64,000 nt of DNA from NCBI RefSeq assembly GCF_005885675.1, contig NZ_VANR01000004.1, positions 124,001-188,000 on the forward strand, written 5' to 3'. Source of the stretch: Polaribacter aestuariivivens. Its GTDB lineage: Bacteria > Bacteroidota > Bacteroidia > Flavobacteriales > Flavobacteriaceae. Under the pieces are notes generated by a model. That model was given only the letters and a program-made list of their open reading frames with translations, was not told the origin of the DNA and made no database searches. Positions 14,563 to 22,761 of this stretch are shown here, piece by piece. The position numbers and the translations under genes were made by a program. Positions within the stretch are counted from its first letter, which is position 1. Every line of letters starts with the position of its first letter.

Positions 14563-17559
14563 ATGGAAGAAATTATTTTACAACAAAAAAATACCATAGC
14601 AACTTTATATGAGAATCAGTTGCTATCTGTTTTTTTAGAAAAAGTTACCACGCATCATAAAACGATGCAAAAAATAGCACATCTTCAAAAAGAACTTATT
14701 GCTAAAACATTTACAGAAGAAGAGGAAACAAAAGCATTTGAAGCATTAGATACTTATAAAAAAGAATTAGAAAATATTGTAACTAGTTATTTTTCTAACA
14801 TTAGTTCGGTTGAAGAAGTTTCGTTTCATAATTATTATACGTCTTTAGATACTCATTTAGAAAGGTTAGATGTTACTGTTACAAGAACTCAAGATAGAGA
14901 ACGTTTTTTTGCTTCAGATACAGATTCTAAAACTTTAAAGTTTAAAAAAGGAGTTAAACGCACCTTGTTTAATGTTTCAAAAATTCCTTTAAAAACTGTC
15001 AATGTTTTTAGAAAAACGAAAAAGGAAGTTGTTTTTTGGCAACAACAAGTTCCTTTTAAAAATGCGACAGCATATTATTTTAAAAGTGAACTCACAAAAA
15101 AATTAGCACCAGCTATAGATGCTATACATAAAGAAATTTCAGAAATTACAAACGTTTATTGGAAAATTGATAATGTAATTGACCAGTCTATTGAACGCCT
15201 TTTATCAGATAAAAAAGCACTTTCTTTTTCTGAAAATATAGTTGATGTTTTAGAAGATGTACCTTCTTTAGAAACCAGAATTGAGCGCCATAGATTAGCA
15301 TTTACAGAAATTTTTGAAACAAATGCTTTACAATATACAGATGCCTTGTACAAAGCAGATACTTTTGAATTGTCTGCCAATTTTTTCAATTCAAATAAAG
15401 TTGAAAATTATCAAAAATCAGTTTCTGAGAAATACGAAAAAGACACAAAACTTTGGCAGAATACGTTTAATGTTTTAGAAAGTGATTGGGAGTTAGATAT
15501 TGAAATATTTAAAATCATTTTTAGTGTCATATTTAAATACAATCTTTTAGAAAGATCAATAGACAAAAGATCAGACGTTATTCAAAACGAATTAGAAAAT
15601 ATTAAAACATATTTATCTAACGTAAAAAGTACAATATCTAAAGCAAAAACAAAAGCAGATATAAAAAGTACGTTTGTTAGTGAATTAAAAAACGTAAACA
15701 AAAGCTTTAAAAAACTTGTTGAAGAAACTTCAATACGAGTTACAAATTTAGAATTACCATTACAAATCAATCAGTTTGAAGAGAATGTTTTACAAGTTTT
15801 AAAAACGCTTTCTACAAAAAGAGCGATTAGCTCAGATATGGATTTTGCTACCAAAACAGCAACATCTTCCATCAATTATATTTCACCTTACGAATTGGTA
15901 ATGTACCAAAGTTGGCCAAGTCTACTCACAACAATTAAACAAGCAAAGGTAGATTTAAATGTAAAAGTAACGTCATTTATAGACGATATAAATGCTTTGG
16001 CTCAAGTAAGTGAGTTTAACTTAGAATCGGCTTTATCTCTTTTTGATAATGATACTGAAGATAGTATTTCTACAGAAAATTCTCCTAAAAAAGTAGCATT
16101 AGAAGGCTTAGAAAGAAGTGAAGAAAAAATTGAAGAATTAAAAAGTACGTTAGCTAATTTAAATGTTTCAAATGGTGAATTTATAAAACCTAGTATTCAT
16201 AAATTTCATAAAAGTATTTTAGAGTTAACTGATACAGAAAATATTTTAGAAATTCGGTTAACAATTGCAAAGGCAAAATCTATTGAAAAAAGTAAATTAC
16301 TAAAAGAAAAAGTAATAAACAATATTAAAAACTTTGTTCCTGTTGCTATAAACTATTCTCAAAAAAAATATACAAAAACAGCATCACGTGTAAAACACCT
16401 GTTAATTAGAACAGGTTTGTATAAAGAAATTGTAGATGTAAATAGTGATTTGTCTGATTTTTTAAAACAAGCAGAACAAGCTTTAGATGAGTTGCCTTAC
16501 GTTTATCAACGTTTATTTCGTTCGGAAACTTTACAAAATGAAACGCTATTTATTGGAAGAACAGAAGCATTAAAAAGTTTAGATACGGCTTATGAGAACT
16601 TTAATAAAAATCATTATGCAGCTTCAGTAATTGTTGGAGAAAAGGGTTCAGGAAAAACGTCTTTAATTCATCATTTTTTAAATCAACAAAAAAAATTACC
16701 AAAAACCATTTTTTTAACGCCAAAAGTAAATATTAGCGAACCAACTGAATTCATTACTTTTTTAAAAACATCGTTTAAGAAAGATTTTGAAACTGTAGAA
16801 GAATGGATTTCTTTTTTTAATAGTGGAAAGCAAAAAATTATCATTTTGGAAGATTTACAATATTTATATTTTCGAAAAGTAGGTGGTTTTAATGCGCTTC
16901 ATTTGTTAGCTAATGTAATTTCGGCTACCAAAAAAAATATTTTTTGGATAGTTACATCATCTAAATACGCTTTTCAATATTTAGATAAATCCATTCAAAT
17001 TTCAGAGCTTTTCGCTTTCCAAATAGAAATGAATGAAATTGACAAACAAACAATTACAGAAGCTTTAATTAAAAGACATAAAATTAGTGGTTACAATTTA
17101 CATTTTGAAAAACCACCAGTTGCTTATTTAACCAAAAAGTTTTTAAAATCTCCTGCAGAAGTTCAACAAGAAATTTTAAAAGAAGAGTTTTTTAGCGACA
17201 TCAATAAAATCGCGCAAAGTAATTTTAGAATTGCCTTTATGTACTGGATTCGTTCTACAGTAAAAGTTTCTGGAAGTACCATTTATATGCGTTCATTAAA
17301 AAGTATCAACACATCATTTTTAAACAAATTAGCTCCTGCAAAACTATTGTTATTAAATAGTATTTTATTGCAAGAAAGATTAACGATAGATGATATTGTA
17401 GAGCTTTCTAGCTTAAATGAACAACACACCAAAAATGTTGTACATGCTTTATATGAAAAAGGCTTGCTAACAATGGAAAATGAAGAATTTTATACGATAA
17501 ACATATTTTTATATCGTCAAATTACTTCTTTATTAAAAAGCAAAAATGTGATTCATTAA
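14563..17559 (+). CDS. Large P-loop ATPase (AAA+/STAND-like) with long helical N-terminus
   Basis: About 998 residues from the ATG at 14563; a TTG seven codons earlier is also in frame. Residues 1-660 are mostly charged helices with coiled-coil character and a basic stretch near 135-165. An ORC/STAND-like NTPase follows: FIGRTEALKSL near 666, Walker A GEKGSGKTS at 692-700, Walker B IIILED near 759-764, and a sensor-1-like WIVTSSKYAF. A winged-helix-like segment (LTIDDIVELSSLNEQ) ends the protein. No signal peptide or clear membrane helix. The next gene, an MscS channel, starts 9 bases after its stop, so the two are surely co-transcribed. I do not recognise a characterised homologue; function unknown. 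Confidence 0.75.
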   Translation: MEEIILQQKNTIATLYENQLLSVFLEKVTTHHKTMQKIAHLQKELIAKTFTEEEETKAFEALDTYKKELENIVTSYFSNISSVEEVSFHNYYTSLDTHLERLDVTVTRTQDRERFFASDTDSKTLKFKKGVKRTLFNVSKIPLKTVNVFRKTKKEVVFWQQQVPFKNATAYYFKSELTKKLAPAIDAIHKEISEITNVYWKIDNVIDQSIERLLSDKKALSFSENIVDVLEDVPSLETRIERHRLAFTEIFETNALQYTDALYKADTFELSANFFNSNKVENYQKSVSEKYEKDTKLWQNTFNVLESDWELDIEIFKIIFSVIFKYNLLERSIDKRSDVIQNELENIKTYLSNVKSTISKAKTKADIKSTFVSELKNVNKSFKKLVEETSIRVTNLELPLQINQFEENVLQVLKTLSTKRAISSDMDFATKTATSSINYISPYELVMYQSWPSLLTTIKQAKVDLNVKVTSFIDDINALAQVSEFNLESALSLFDNDTEDSISTENSPKKVALEGLERSEEKIEELKSTLANLNVSNGEFIKPSIHKFHKSILELTDTENILEIRLTIAKAKSIEKSKLLKEKVINNIKNFVPVAINYSQKKYTKTASRVKHLLIRTGLYKEIVDVNSDLSDFLKQAEQALDELPYVYQRLFRSETLQNETLFIGRTEALKSLDTAYENFNKNHYAASVIVGEKGSGKTSLIHHFLNQQKKLPKTIFLTPKVNISEPTEFITFLKTSFKKDFETVEEWISFFNSGKQKIIILEDLQYLYFRKVGGFNALHLLANVISATKKNIFWIVTSSKYAFQYLDKSIQISELFAFQIEMNEIDKQTITEALIKRHKISGYNLHFEKPPVAYLTKKFLKSPAEVQQEILKEEFFSDINKIAQSNFRIAFMYWIRSTVKVSGSTIYMRSLKSINTSFLNKLAPAKLLLLNSILLQERLTIDDIVELSSLNEQHTKNVVHALYEKGLLTMENEEFYTINIFLYRQITSLLKSKNVIH

Positions 17560-17568
17560 ATAAATACA

Positions 17569-18576
17569 ATGAAAAAAATAATTATCATATTCTTGTTTAT
17601 TTCTGCTCATTTAGTAGCAGTTAATAAACACACTGTCGCATTTTTACCAATTCAATCTTCAACTGTACAACAACTTGATACTATAAAAGTAGATTCTTTA
17701 AAAATAAACTCTGTTGTAAAAGAAGAAGCTAAAAAAGAGGTAAAGAAAGAAGTAAAAAACACCAAAGATAAAATAGTTGAAAATTTAACTCCCCCACCAA
17801 TTTGGGAGTTCTTTTCTGCGGGTAAAATTATTTGGGCAATTATATTTATTATTATTGGTTATTTACTTATAAAGTTTACGGTAAAATTATTAGAACGATA
17901 TGCAGAAAAATTTACAAATCAACGAATTACAATAAAAGGAATTATTCCTGTAGTTAAAATTTTTGGATGGATCTTTATTATTGTTTTAATAATTGTTGGT
18001 GTTTTTCAGCCTCCAGCAGCTACATTAATTGCAGTTTCTGCATCTTTAGGTATTGCAGTTGGTTTTGCTTCACAAGACATTATTAAAAATATTTTTGGAG
18101 GTATTATTATTTTGTTAGACAGACCCTTTACTGTTGGCGATAAAATTGAGGTTGGGAGTCATTATGGAGAAGTTGTAGAAATTGGTTTGCGATCAATAAG
18201 AATTGTAACTGCAGACGATTCTTTGGTGAGTATTCCAAATGGAGAGTTAATGAACGAATCTGTATCAAACTCAAATACAGGTGAAGCCAACTGTCAAGTT
18301 GTTGCAGAAATTTATTTACCAATTACTGTAGATACCAAACGTGTACGTCAATTGGCAAACGAGTCTGCCCAAACATCTAAATACATTTACTTAAACAAAC
18401 CTATTTACGTGTTATTTTTTAATGAAGTAAAAGAAGGTCGTTCGTATTTAAAAATGCGTTTAAAAGCTTATGTTGTAGATATTCGTTATGAATTTGCCTT
18501 TAAAAGTGATATGACAGAAATTGTAATGAAAGAGCTTTTACAACAAAACATAATTGATCCTAAAGATTTAAGATAA
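17569..18576 (+). CDS. Mechanosensitive ion channel, MscS family
   Basis: 335 residues. An N-terminal signal-like helix is followed by a Lys/Glu-rich periplasmic segment (KKEVKKEVKNTKDK) of about 70 residues. Membrane helices lie at about 84-105 and 121-143, and then comes the pore helix TM3 with small-residue packing (ASLGIAVGFASQDIIKN, then GGIIILLDRPFTVGDKI). The MscS beta domain follows (HYGEVVEIGLRSIRI, SIPNGELMN) and a mixed C-terminal domain. The family opens under membrane tension to release solutes on osmotic downshock. It is downstream of, and probably co-expressed with, a giant ATPase, an unusual partnership. Confidence 0.92.
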   Translation: MKKIIIIFLFISAHLVAVNKHTVAFLPIQSSTVQQLDTIKVDSLKINSVVKEEAKKEVKKEVKNTKDKIVENLTPPPIWEFFSAGKIIWAIIFIIIGYLLIKFTVKLLERYAEKFTNQRITIKGIIPVVKIFGWIFIIVLIIVGVFQPPAATLIAVSASLGIAVGFASQDIIKNIFGGIIILLDRPFTVGDKIEVGSHYGEVVEIGLRSIRIVTADDSLVSIPNGELMNESVSNSNTGEANCQVVAEIYLPITVDTKRVRQLANESAQTSKYIYLNKPIYVLFFNEVKEGRSYLKMRLKAYVVDIRYEFAFKSDMTEIVMKELLQQNIIDPKDLR

Positions 18577-18681
18577 ACTTTCTAAAAAAGTTAATACAAA
18601 GCTAAAATTATCTTAAAATAGTATTTGTGTCAACTTTGTTTTTGATAACGTCAATTACTGTTTCCTATACTTTGTAATTTA

Positions 18682-18716
18682 GTATTGTATATAGATATTA
18701 TATCTATTTGCAATAC
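18682..18716. promoter_or_regulatory. 35-bp interrupted palindrome upstream of the PfpI-family gene (operator candidate)
   Basis: GTATTG (18682-18687) and ATAGATAT (18691-18698) are mirrored exactly about a central T at 18699 by ATATCTAT (18700-18707) and CAATAC (18711-18716). It ends 23 bases before the ATG at 18740. The symmetry and position suggest a repressor or activator site. The rest of the 163-bp gap holds nothing recognisable. Confidence 0.6.
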
Positions 18717-18739
18717 ATATTAACTTTAAAAATTACAAA

Positions 18740-19300
18740 ATGGAAAACTTAAACAGAAAGACAGTTGCAATTTTAGCAACGAATGGATTTGAAGAAAGTG
18801 AATTAAGAGAACCAAAAAAAGCCTTGGAAAATGCTGGTGCAGAAGTGCATGTAGTTTCTTTAAAATCTGGCGAAATAAAATCTTGGGCAGATGGTAATTG
18901 GGGTAAAAGTTACAAAGTAGATAAAACTTTAGATGAAGTTTCACAAGCAGATTATAACGCATTAATGTTACCAGGAGGAGTTATCAATCCTGATTTATTA
19001 AGAAATGATGAAAATGCAGTAAAATTTGTAAAATCTTTTTTTGAAAATCATAAGCCAGTAGCAGCAATATGTCATGCACCTTGGTTATTAGCAGAAGCAG
19101 GAGTTTTAGAAGGAAGAAACGTAACATCATACAGTTCCATTAAAACAGATATTATTAATGCAGGGGCAAATTGGTCTGACGAAGAAGTTGTTGTAGATGC
19201 AGGATTAGTGACGAGTAGAAACCCGAAAGATTTACCAGCATTTAATGCAAAACTAGTGGAAGAAGTATATGAGGAAAAACACGAAGAGCAAATGGCATAA
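18740..19300 (+). CDS. DJ-1/PfpI family protein (type 1 glutamine amidotransferase-like)
   Basis: 186 residues, the usual size of PfpI/YhbO-type stress proteins. The nucleophile elbow AAICHAPW places the reactive Cys111 followed by His112, and the conserved acid is in GFEESELREP near residue 19. ALMLPGGVINPDLLR matches the family's substrate-pocket loop. Members act as intracellular deglycase/hydrolase or protease-like stress proteins; the precise activity is debated. It appears monocistronic, bounded by a 35-bp palindrome upstream and a strong terminator downstream, consistent with stress-specific control. Confidence 0.92.
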   Translation: MENLNRKTVAILATNGFEESELREPKKALENAGAEVHVVSLKSGEIKSWADGNWGKSYKVDKTLDEVSQADYNALMLPGGVINPDLLRNDENAVKFVKSFFENHKPVAAICHAPWLLAEAGVLEGRNVTSYSSIKTDIINAGANWSDEEVVVDAGLVTSRNPKDLPAFNAKLVEEVYEEKHEEQMA

Positions 19301-19347
19301 CCTTTTGAATAACAAATCTCAAAATTGAAAAGAGATTAATATCATAA

Positions 19348-19380
19348 AAAAAACCAGTGATAATTTCACTGGTTTTTTTA
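19348..19380. terminator. Bidirectional terminator between convergent PfpI and small MscS genes
   Basis: AAAAAACCAGTGA (19348-19360), loop TAATT, TCACTGGTTTTTT (19366-19378). T-runs on both strands allow termination of both converging transcripts. Confidence 0.88.
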
Positions 19381-19400
19381 TTTTTTATTTTAAAATAAAT

Positions 19401-19901
19401 TTAATCTGGTTGAGGAGAATATCGAATATTTTTTTGAAGTATTATAGAGTTTGGTAAGGTAATCAACTCTTTTTTAGGAGTTCTAATGGTTATAAAAAAG
19501 GCACCAATGTCTCTTATTTCTCCAGTAATGTCATTATCTTTTTCTAAAACCGTTATAGAATCTCCAATTTTTACTGGATAATTTACATACAAAATTATAC
19601 CAGCTGTAATGTTAGATAATATGGACCATTGCGCAAAAAATGCAATACCCAAAATAGTTAAAAAAGACGATACATATACCAGTAATTGCTTTTCATCTAC
19701 ACCCCAAAGAAAAGAAATAACTACAACTACGGTTACGTAAATTAAAATTGTAATTATTTTATTTGTAACTAAAATTCTTGCTTTTTGAAACCCAAATTTT
19801 AATTGAATTTTACGCAGTGATTTTGTGATTAATAAACGAATAAAAATTGCTAACAAAAAAATTACAATAGATATTATGATTTTGTAGTTATAAACTTCCA
19901 T
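19401..19901 (-). CDS. Small MscS-type mechanosensitive channel
   Basis: 166 residues, shorter than E. coli MscS (286) because it lacks the large C-terminal vestibule domain. Helices lie at about 7-24, 45-65 and 72-110; the pore helix region reads TILGIAFFAQWSILSNITAG, followed by the beta-domain core VNYPVKIGDSITVLEK and TLPNSII. Such minimal channels are common in Flavobacteriia. It is transcribed after the thioesterase gene with an 11-base gap and so may be co-transcribed. The role is probably osmotic or turgor protection. Confidence 0.88.
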   Translation of the reverse strand: MEVYNYKIIISIVIFLLAIFIRLLITKSLRKIQLKFGFQKARILVTNKIITILIYVTVVVVISFLWGVDEKQLLVYVSSFLTILGIAFFAQWSILSNITAGIILYVNYPVKIGDSITVLEKDNDITGEIRDIGAFFITIRTPKKELITLPNSIILQKNIRYSPQPD

Positions 19902-19912
19902 GGTTTATTTTT

Positions 19913-20422
19913 TTAATTAAATAAAGCTTTTAATTCTGTAGCATCACTAGGTTTTAACTTTCCTGCTAAAACTAAACTCAATTGCTTTCTACGCAAAGCA
20001 CCATCAAAGCGTTCTTTTTCTAAAGCAGTTTCTGGAACAATTTGTGGTATTTGAACAGGTTTTCCAGTTTCATCTACAGCTACAAAAGTATAAATTCCTT
20101 CGTTAACTTTTGTTTTTTGTCCAGATTGTCTGTCTTCTATCCAAACATCAACATAAATTTCCATTGACGATTTAAAAGCTCTTGAAACTTTTGCTTCTAA
20201 AGTAACCACACTTCCAACAGGTACAGATTTATTAAATGCAACATGGTTTACAGAGGCTGTAACCACAATTCTTGTAGAGTGTCTTCTTGCAGCAATACTA
20301 CAAGCTCTGTCCATTCTTGCCAACAATTCACCACCAAAAAGGTTGTCTAAATAATTGGTATCTCCAGGTAAAACTAAATCTGTAAGTACAGTTAAAGAGT
20401 CTTTTGGTGTTTTTGTTTCCAT
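19913..20422 (-). CDS. Acyl-CoA thioesterase (hotdog fold, YciA/BACH type)
   Basis: 169 residues from the ATG at 20422 (METKTPKDS). A longer frame begins at 20473, but a good -7 promoter box lies between the two, so the shorter start is preferred. The hotdog motif DTNYLDNLFGGELLARMD is followed by AVNHVAF-like TASVNHVAFNKSVPVGSVV and the EGIYTFVAVDETGKP strand. It hydrolyses acyl-CoA to free acid and CoA in the cytosol; chain-length preference is not visible. The C-terminal RRKQLSLVLAGKLKP is usual for Bacteroidetes members. Confidence 0.92.
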   Translation of the reverse strand: METKTPKDSLTVLTDLVLPGDTNYLDNLFGGELLARMDRACSIAARRHSTRIVVTASVNHVAFNKSVPVGSVVTLEAKVSRAFKSSMEIYVDVWIEDRQSGQKTKVNEGIYTFVAVDETGKPVQIPQIVPETALEKERFDGALRRKQLSLVLAGKLKPSDATELKALFN

Positions 20423-20437
20423 GAAAAAAAATTTGTG

Positions 20438-20445
20438 CAAAGATA
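20438..20445 (-). promoter_or_regulatory. Candidate -7 box for the thioesterase gene
   Basis: On the minus strand it reads TATCTTTG, an exact TAnnTTTG, 15 bases upstream of the preferred ATG. It argues against the longer in-frame start at 20473. Confidence 0.5.
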
Positions 20446-20494
20446 GTAATCGCTTATTTAAAAGCGAACCCAAAAAGTATAAAGAAAAGTAAAA

Positions 20495-21418
20495 TTATTT
20501 TACAGGTTTAACAAGTAACCAAGCATCTTTAGAAACAGTTCTTTTAATTTTATTTAAACTGTTTATCGCATCATTTTTATCAGCATAACTATTAAAAGTA
20601 ACTTGTGTTAACCCCCATTTGTTTATGCCAATAATTTTAGCATCATACCCTTTTAAAGTTAGTTCTTTTACCTTTTTTTCTGCATTTTCTGGAAACTGAA
20701 AAGCTCCAGCAATAACATGATAAGGTTTTGATATTTCTTTGGCAACATTTAGCTCAATAGTTGGCAAAGGATTAGAAATTACAAAAGTTGCAGCTTGAAT
20801 CTTTTTTTCTAATTTTTTTTGCTGACTTGCAAACTCTTTTTGTTGTGCTTCTTGCTGTTTATTTTGTTGATAACCATTATAACCAGCAAATCCTAATGTT
20901 AATAAAATTGCAGCAGTTGCAGCGTATTTTATAAAAGTAGGAATACCTTTTTTGCTTTCTGATTTGGCAACAGGTATTAAAGGTTTTACTTGTGCTTTAT
21001 ATCTTGTTATTTCAGGAGAATTAAATGTAGATAAACCAAAAGAATCTGTTAAAAAATTAAGTTCTTTTGTTGGCTCAAAAACAATTTGCTTTTCATCGTT
21101 TAAAGATAATTTTCCTAAATTATTTAGTTGAATTGATGCTGTTTGTAATTCGTTTTTCCACTTAATAACAGATAAAGAAACAGCTGTAGAGGCCTTTTCG
21201 AAAGAAATATTTTCTGAAGATGCAATATAGTTGACCAACAAACCATCAGTATTTTTTAAATGGCTGTTAAACGAAATTTGTTTTGTTGGTGGATAAAATG
21301 TGTGAGAATCACTATTTAATTTTGCACCAATTTTATTGGTTACAAAACCTCCAAAATCGGGTACAATTACACAATCGTATCTGTACAGTAAATCGTTAAT
21401 GTAGTTGGCTAAATTCAT
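20495..21418 (-). CDS. CCDC81-type prokaryotic HU-domain protein with SPOR domain
   Basis: 307 residues. The N-terminal ~135 residues hold two HU-like segments of the CCDC81-like prokaryotic type (YDCVIVPDFGGFVTN, GLLVNYIASSENISF, LNNLGKLSLND). A single membrane helix follows at about 163-180 (YAATAAILLTLGFAGY), then a short coiled coil rich in Gln/Lys, then a SPOR domain (about 233-307: YHVIAGAFQFPENAEKKV). SPOR domains bind denuded septal peptidoglycan, so the protein may link DNA or cytosolic partners to the division site. This fusion is characteristic of Bacteroidetes. Confidence 0.87.
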   Translation of the reverse strand: MNLANYINDLLYRYDCVIVPDFGGFVTNKIGAKLNSDSHTFYPPTKQISFNSHLKNTDGLLVNYIASSENISFEKASTAVSLSVIKWKNELQTASIQLNNLGKLSLNDEKQIVFEPTKELNFLTDSFGLSTFNSPEITRYKAQVKPLIPVAKSESKKGIPTFIKYAATAAILLTLGFAGYNGYQQNKQQEAQQKEFASQQKKLEKKIQAATFVISNPLPTIELNVAKEISKPYHVIAGAFQFPENAEKKVKELTLKGYDAKIIGINKWGLTQVTFNSYADKNDAINSLNKIKRTVSKDAWLLVKPVK

Positions 21419-21513
21419 TATAACAAATATATAATTTTTGAGGTTTCTTAAAAGAAAGTTCTCTAAAAATTATCAACAAAATTTTTATATATTGGTTGTC
21501 AAATTGTTACCTT

Positions 21514-22614
21514 TTGAAAGAAGAAAAACTACTTGCCATTTTAAGATTGCAAAAAAGTAAAGCTGTTGGCGATATTTTAGCGAAGAAACTCATTGTAAAT
21601 GTGGGAGATGTCACTGAAATTTTCAAAGAAAAAGCTATAAACTTATCAAAAATTAATGGTATTGGAAATCATGTTTTAAAACATCTTTTTGATAAAGAAA
21701 ACATCAAAGCAGCAGAACAAGAACTAAAATACATTCAACATAGTAAAATTGCCTATTCTTATTTTTTAGATGACGATTATCCAACCAATTTACAGCATTG
21801 TATAGATAGCCCTATTTTACTATTTAAAGATGGAAATATTGATTTTTCTAATGAGAACATAATATCAATAGTAGGTACAAGAAACATGAGTTCTTACGGA
21901 CGCGATTTTTGTAACAAATTAGTTGACGATTTAAAAGAATATAACCCAATAATAGTAAGTGGTTTTGCTTATGGTGTAGATATTTGTGCACACAAAGCTG
22001 CCATTAAAAATAATTTGCAAACCATTGCAGTTTTAGCACACGGTTTAGACGAAATTTATCCGAAAGTTCACAAAAAATACATTAATTCAGTAAATGAAAA
22101 TGGTGGGTTTTTAACCGAATTTTGGCATAAAGAAACACCATTAAGAGAAAATTTTTTAAAAAGAAATAGAATTGTAGCTGGCATTTCTAAAGCAACAATA
22201 ATTATTGAATCTGCTGAAAAAGGAGGCTCATTAGTTACTGCAGATATTGCAAATTCTTATGATAGAGATGTGTTTGCGGTTCCTGGAAGAACCACAGATT
22301 TGTATAGCAAAGGATGCAACAATCTTATAAAAAATAACAAAGCTTTTTTATTAAACTCTGCTGATGAAATTATTAGAATGCTAAACTGGGATATCAAACA
22401 AAAACCCAAAACAATTCAAAAACAATTATTTGTAAAGTTAAATGAAAGCGAGCAAAAAATTTATGACTTATTGCATGAAAAAGGAGCGCAATTATTAGAT
22501 GTAATTTCTTTAGAATGTAATATTCCAGTATATCAATTATCATCTATTTTACTTCAAATGGAATTAAAAGGTGTTTCCAAACCTTTACCAGGAAAAATGT
22601 TTGAGTTGGTTTAG
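21514..22614 (+). CDS. dprA: DNA-processing protein DprA
   Basis: About 366 residues from a TTG at 21514 (KEEKLLAILRLQKSK); another in-frame TTG lies at 21496, and no ATG is available. An N-terminal helix-hairpin-helix-like part (INGIGNHVLKHLF) is followed by the DprA Rossmann domain (IVGTRNMSSYGRDF, VSGFAYGVDICAHKAAI, SAEKGGSLVTADIA, VFAVPGRTTDLYSKGCN) and a C-terminal winged helix (about 300-366). DprA protects incoming single-stranded DNA and loads RecA in natural transformation. It is divergent to the HU-SPOR gene across a short gap. No other competence gene is adjacent. Confidence 0.93.
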   Translation: MKEEKLLAILRLQKSKAVGDILAKKLIVNVGDVTEIFKEKAINLSKINGIGNHVLKHLFDKENIKAAEQELKYIQHSKIAYSYFLDDDYPTNLQHCIDSPILLFKDGNIDFSNENIISIVGTRNMSSYGRDFCNKLVDDLKEYNPIIVSGFAYGVDICAHKAAIKNNLQTIAVLAHGLDEIYPKVHKKYINSVNENGGFLTEFWHKETPLRENFLKRNRIVAGISKATIIIESAEKGGSLVTADIANSYDRDVFAVPGRTTDLYSKGCNNLIKNNKAFLLNSADEIIRMLNWDIKQKPKTIQKQLFVKLNESEQKIYDLLHEKGAQLLDVISLECNIPVYQLSSILLQMELKGVSKPLPGKMFELV

Positions 22615-22730
22615 AAGTTTGGAAAGAGAAGTAAGAGAAAAGAGTTTCAAATTTAATTTTTTTAATTCATCAATTCTTGACAAAATCATTTCAGCAAAAT
22701 CATTTCAACAAAAAATCCTTTAATTATTCT

Positions 22731-22738
22731 TATTTTTG
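22731..22738 (+). promoter_or_regulatory. Candidate -7 box for the kinase-like protein gene
   Basis: TATTTTTG (TAnnTTTG) lies 23 bases before the ATG at 22762. The upstream gap also holds a short direct repeat, CAAAATCATTTCA, at 22681 with a near copy starting at 22695. Confidence 0.45.
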
Positions 22739-22761
22739 AGCAAAATCAATAGAAAAGAGAG

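Noticed and set aside
22681..22712. Short CAAAATCATTTCA direct repeat before the kinase-like gene
   Set aside because: Only two imperfect copies in AT-rich DNA; chance similarity cannot be excluded, so it is mentioned only with the promoter.
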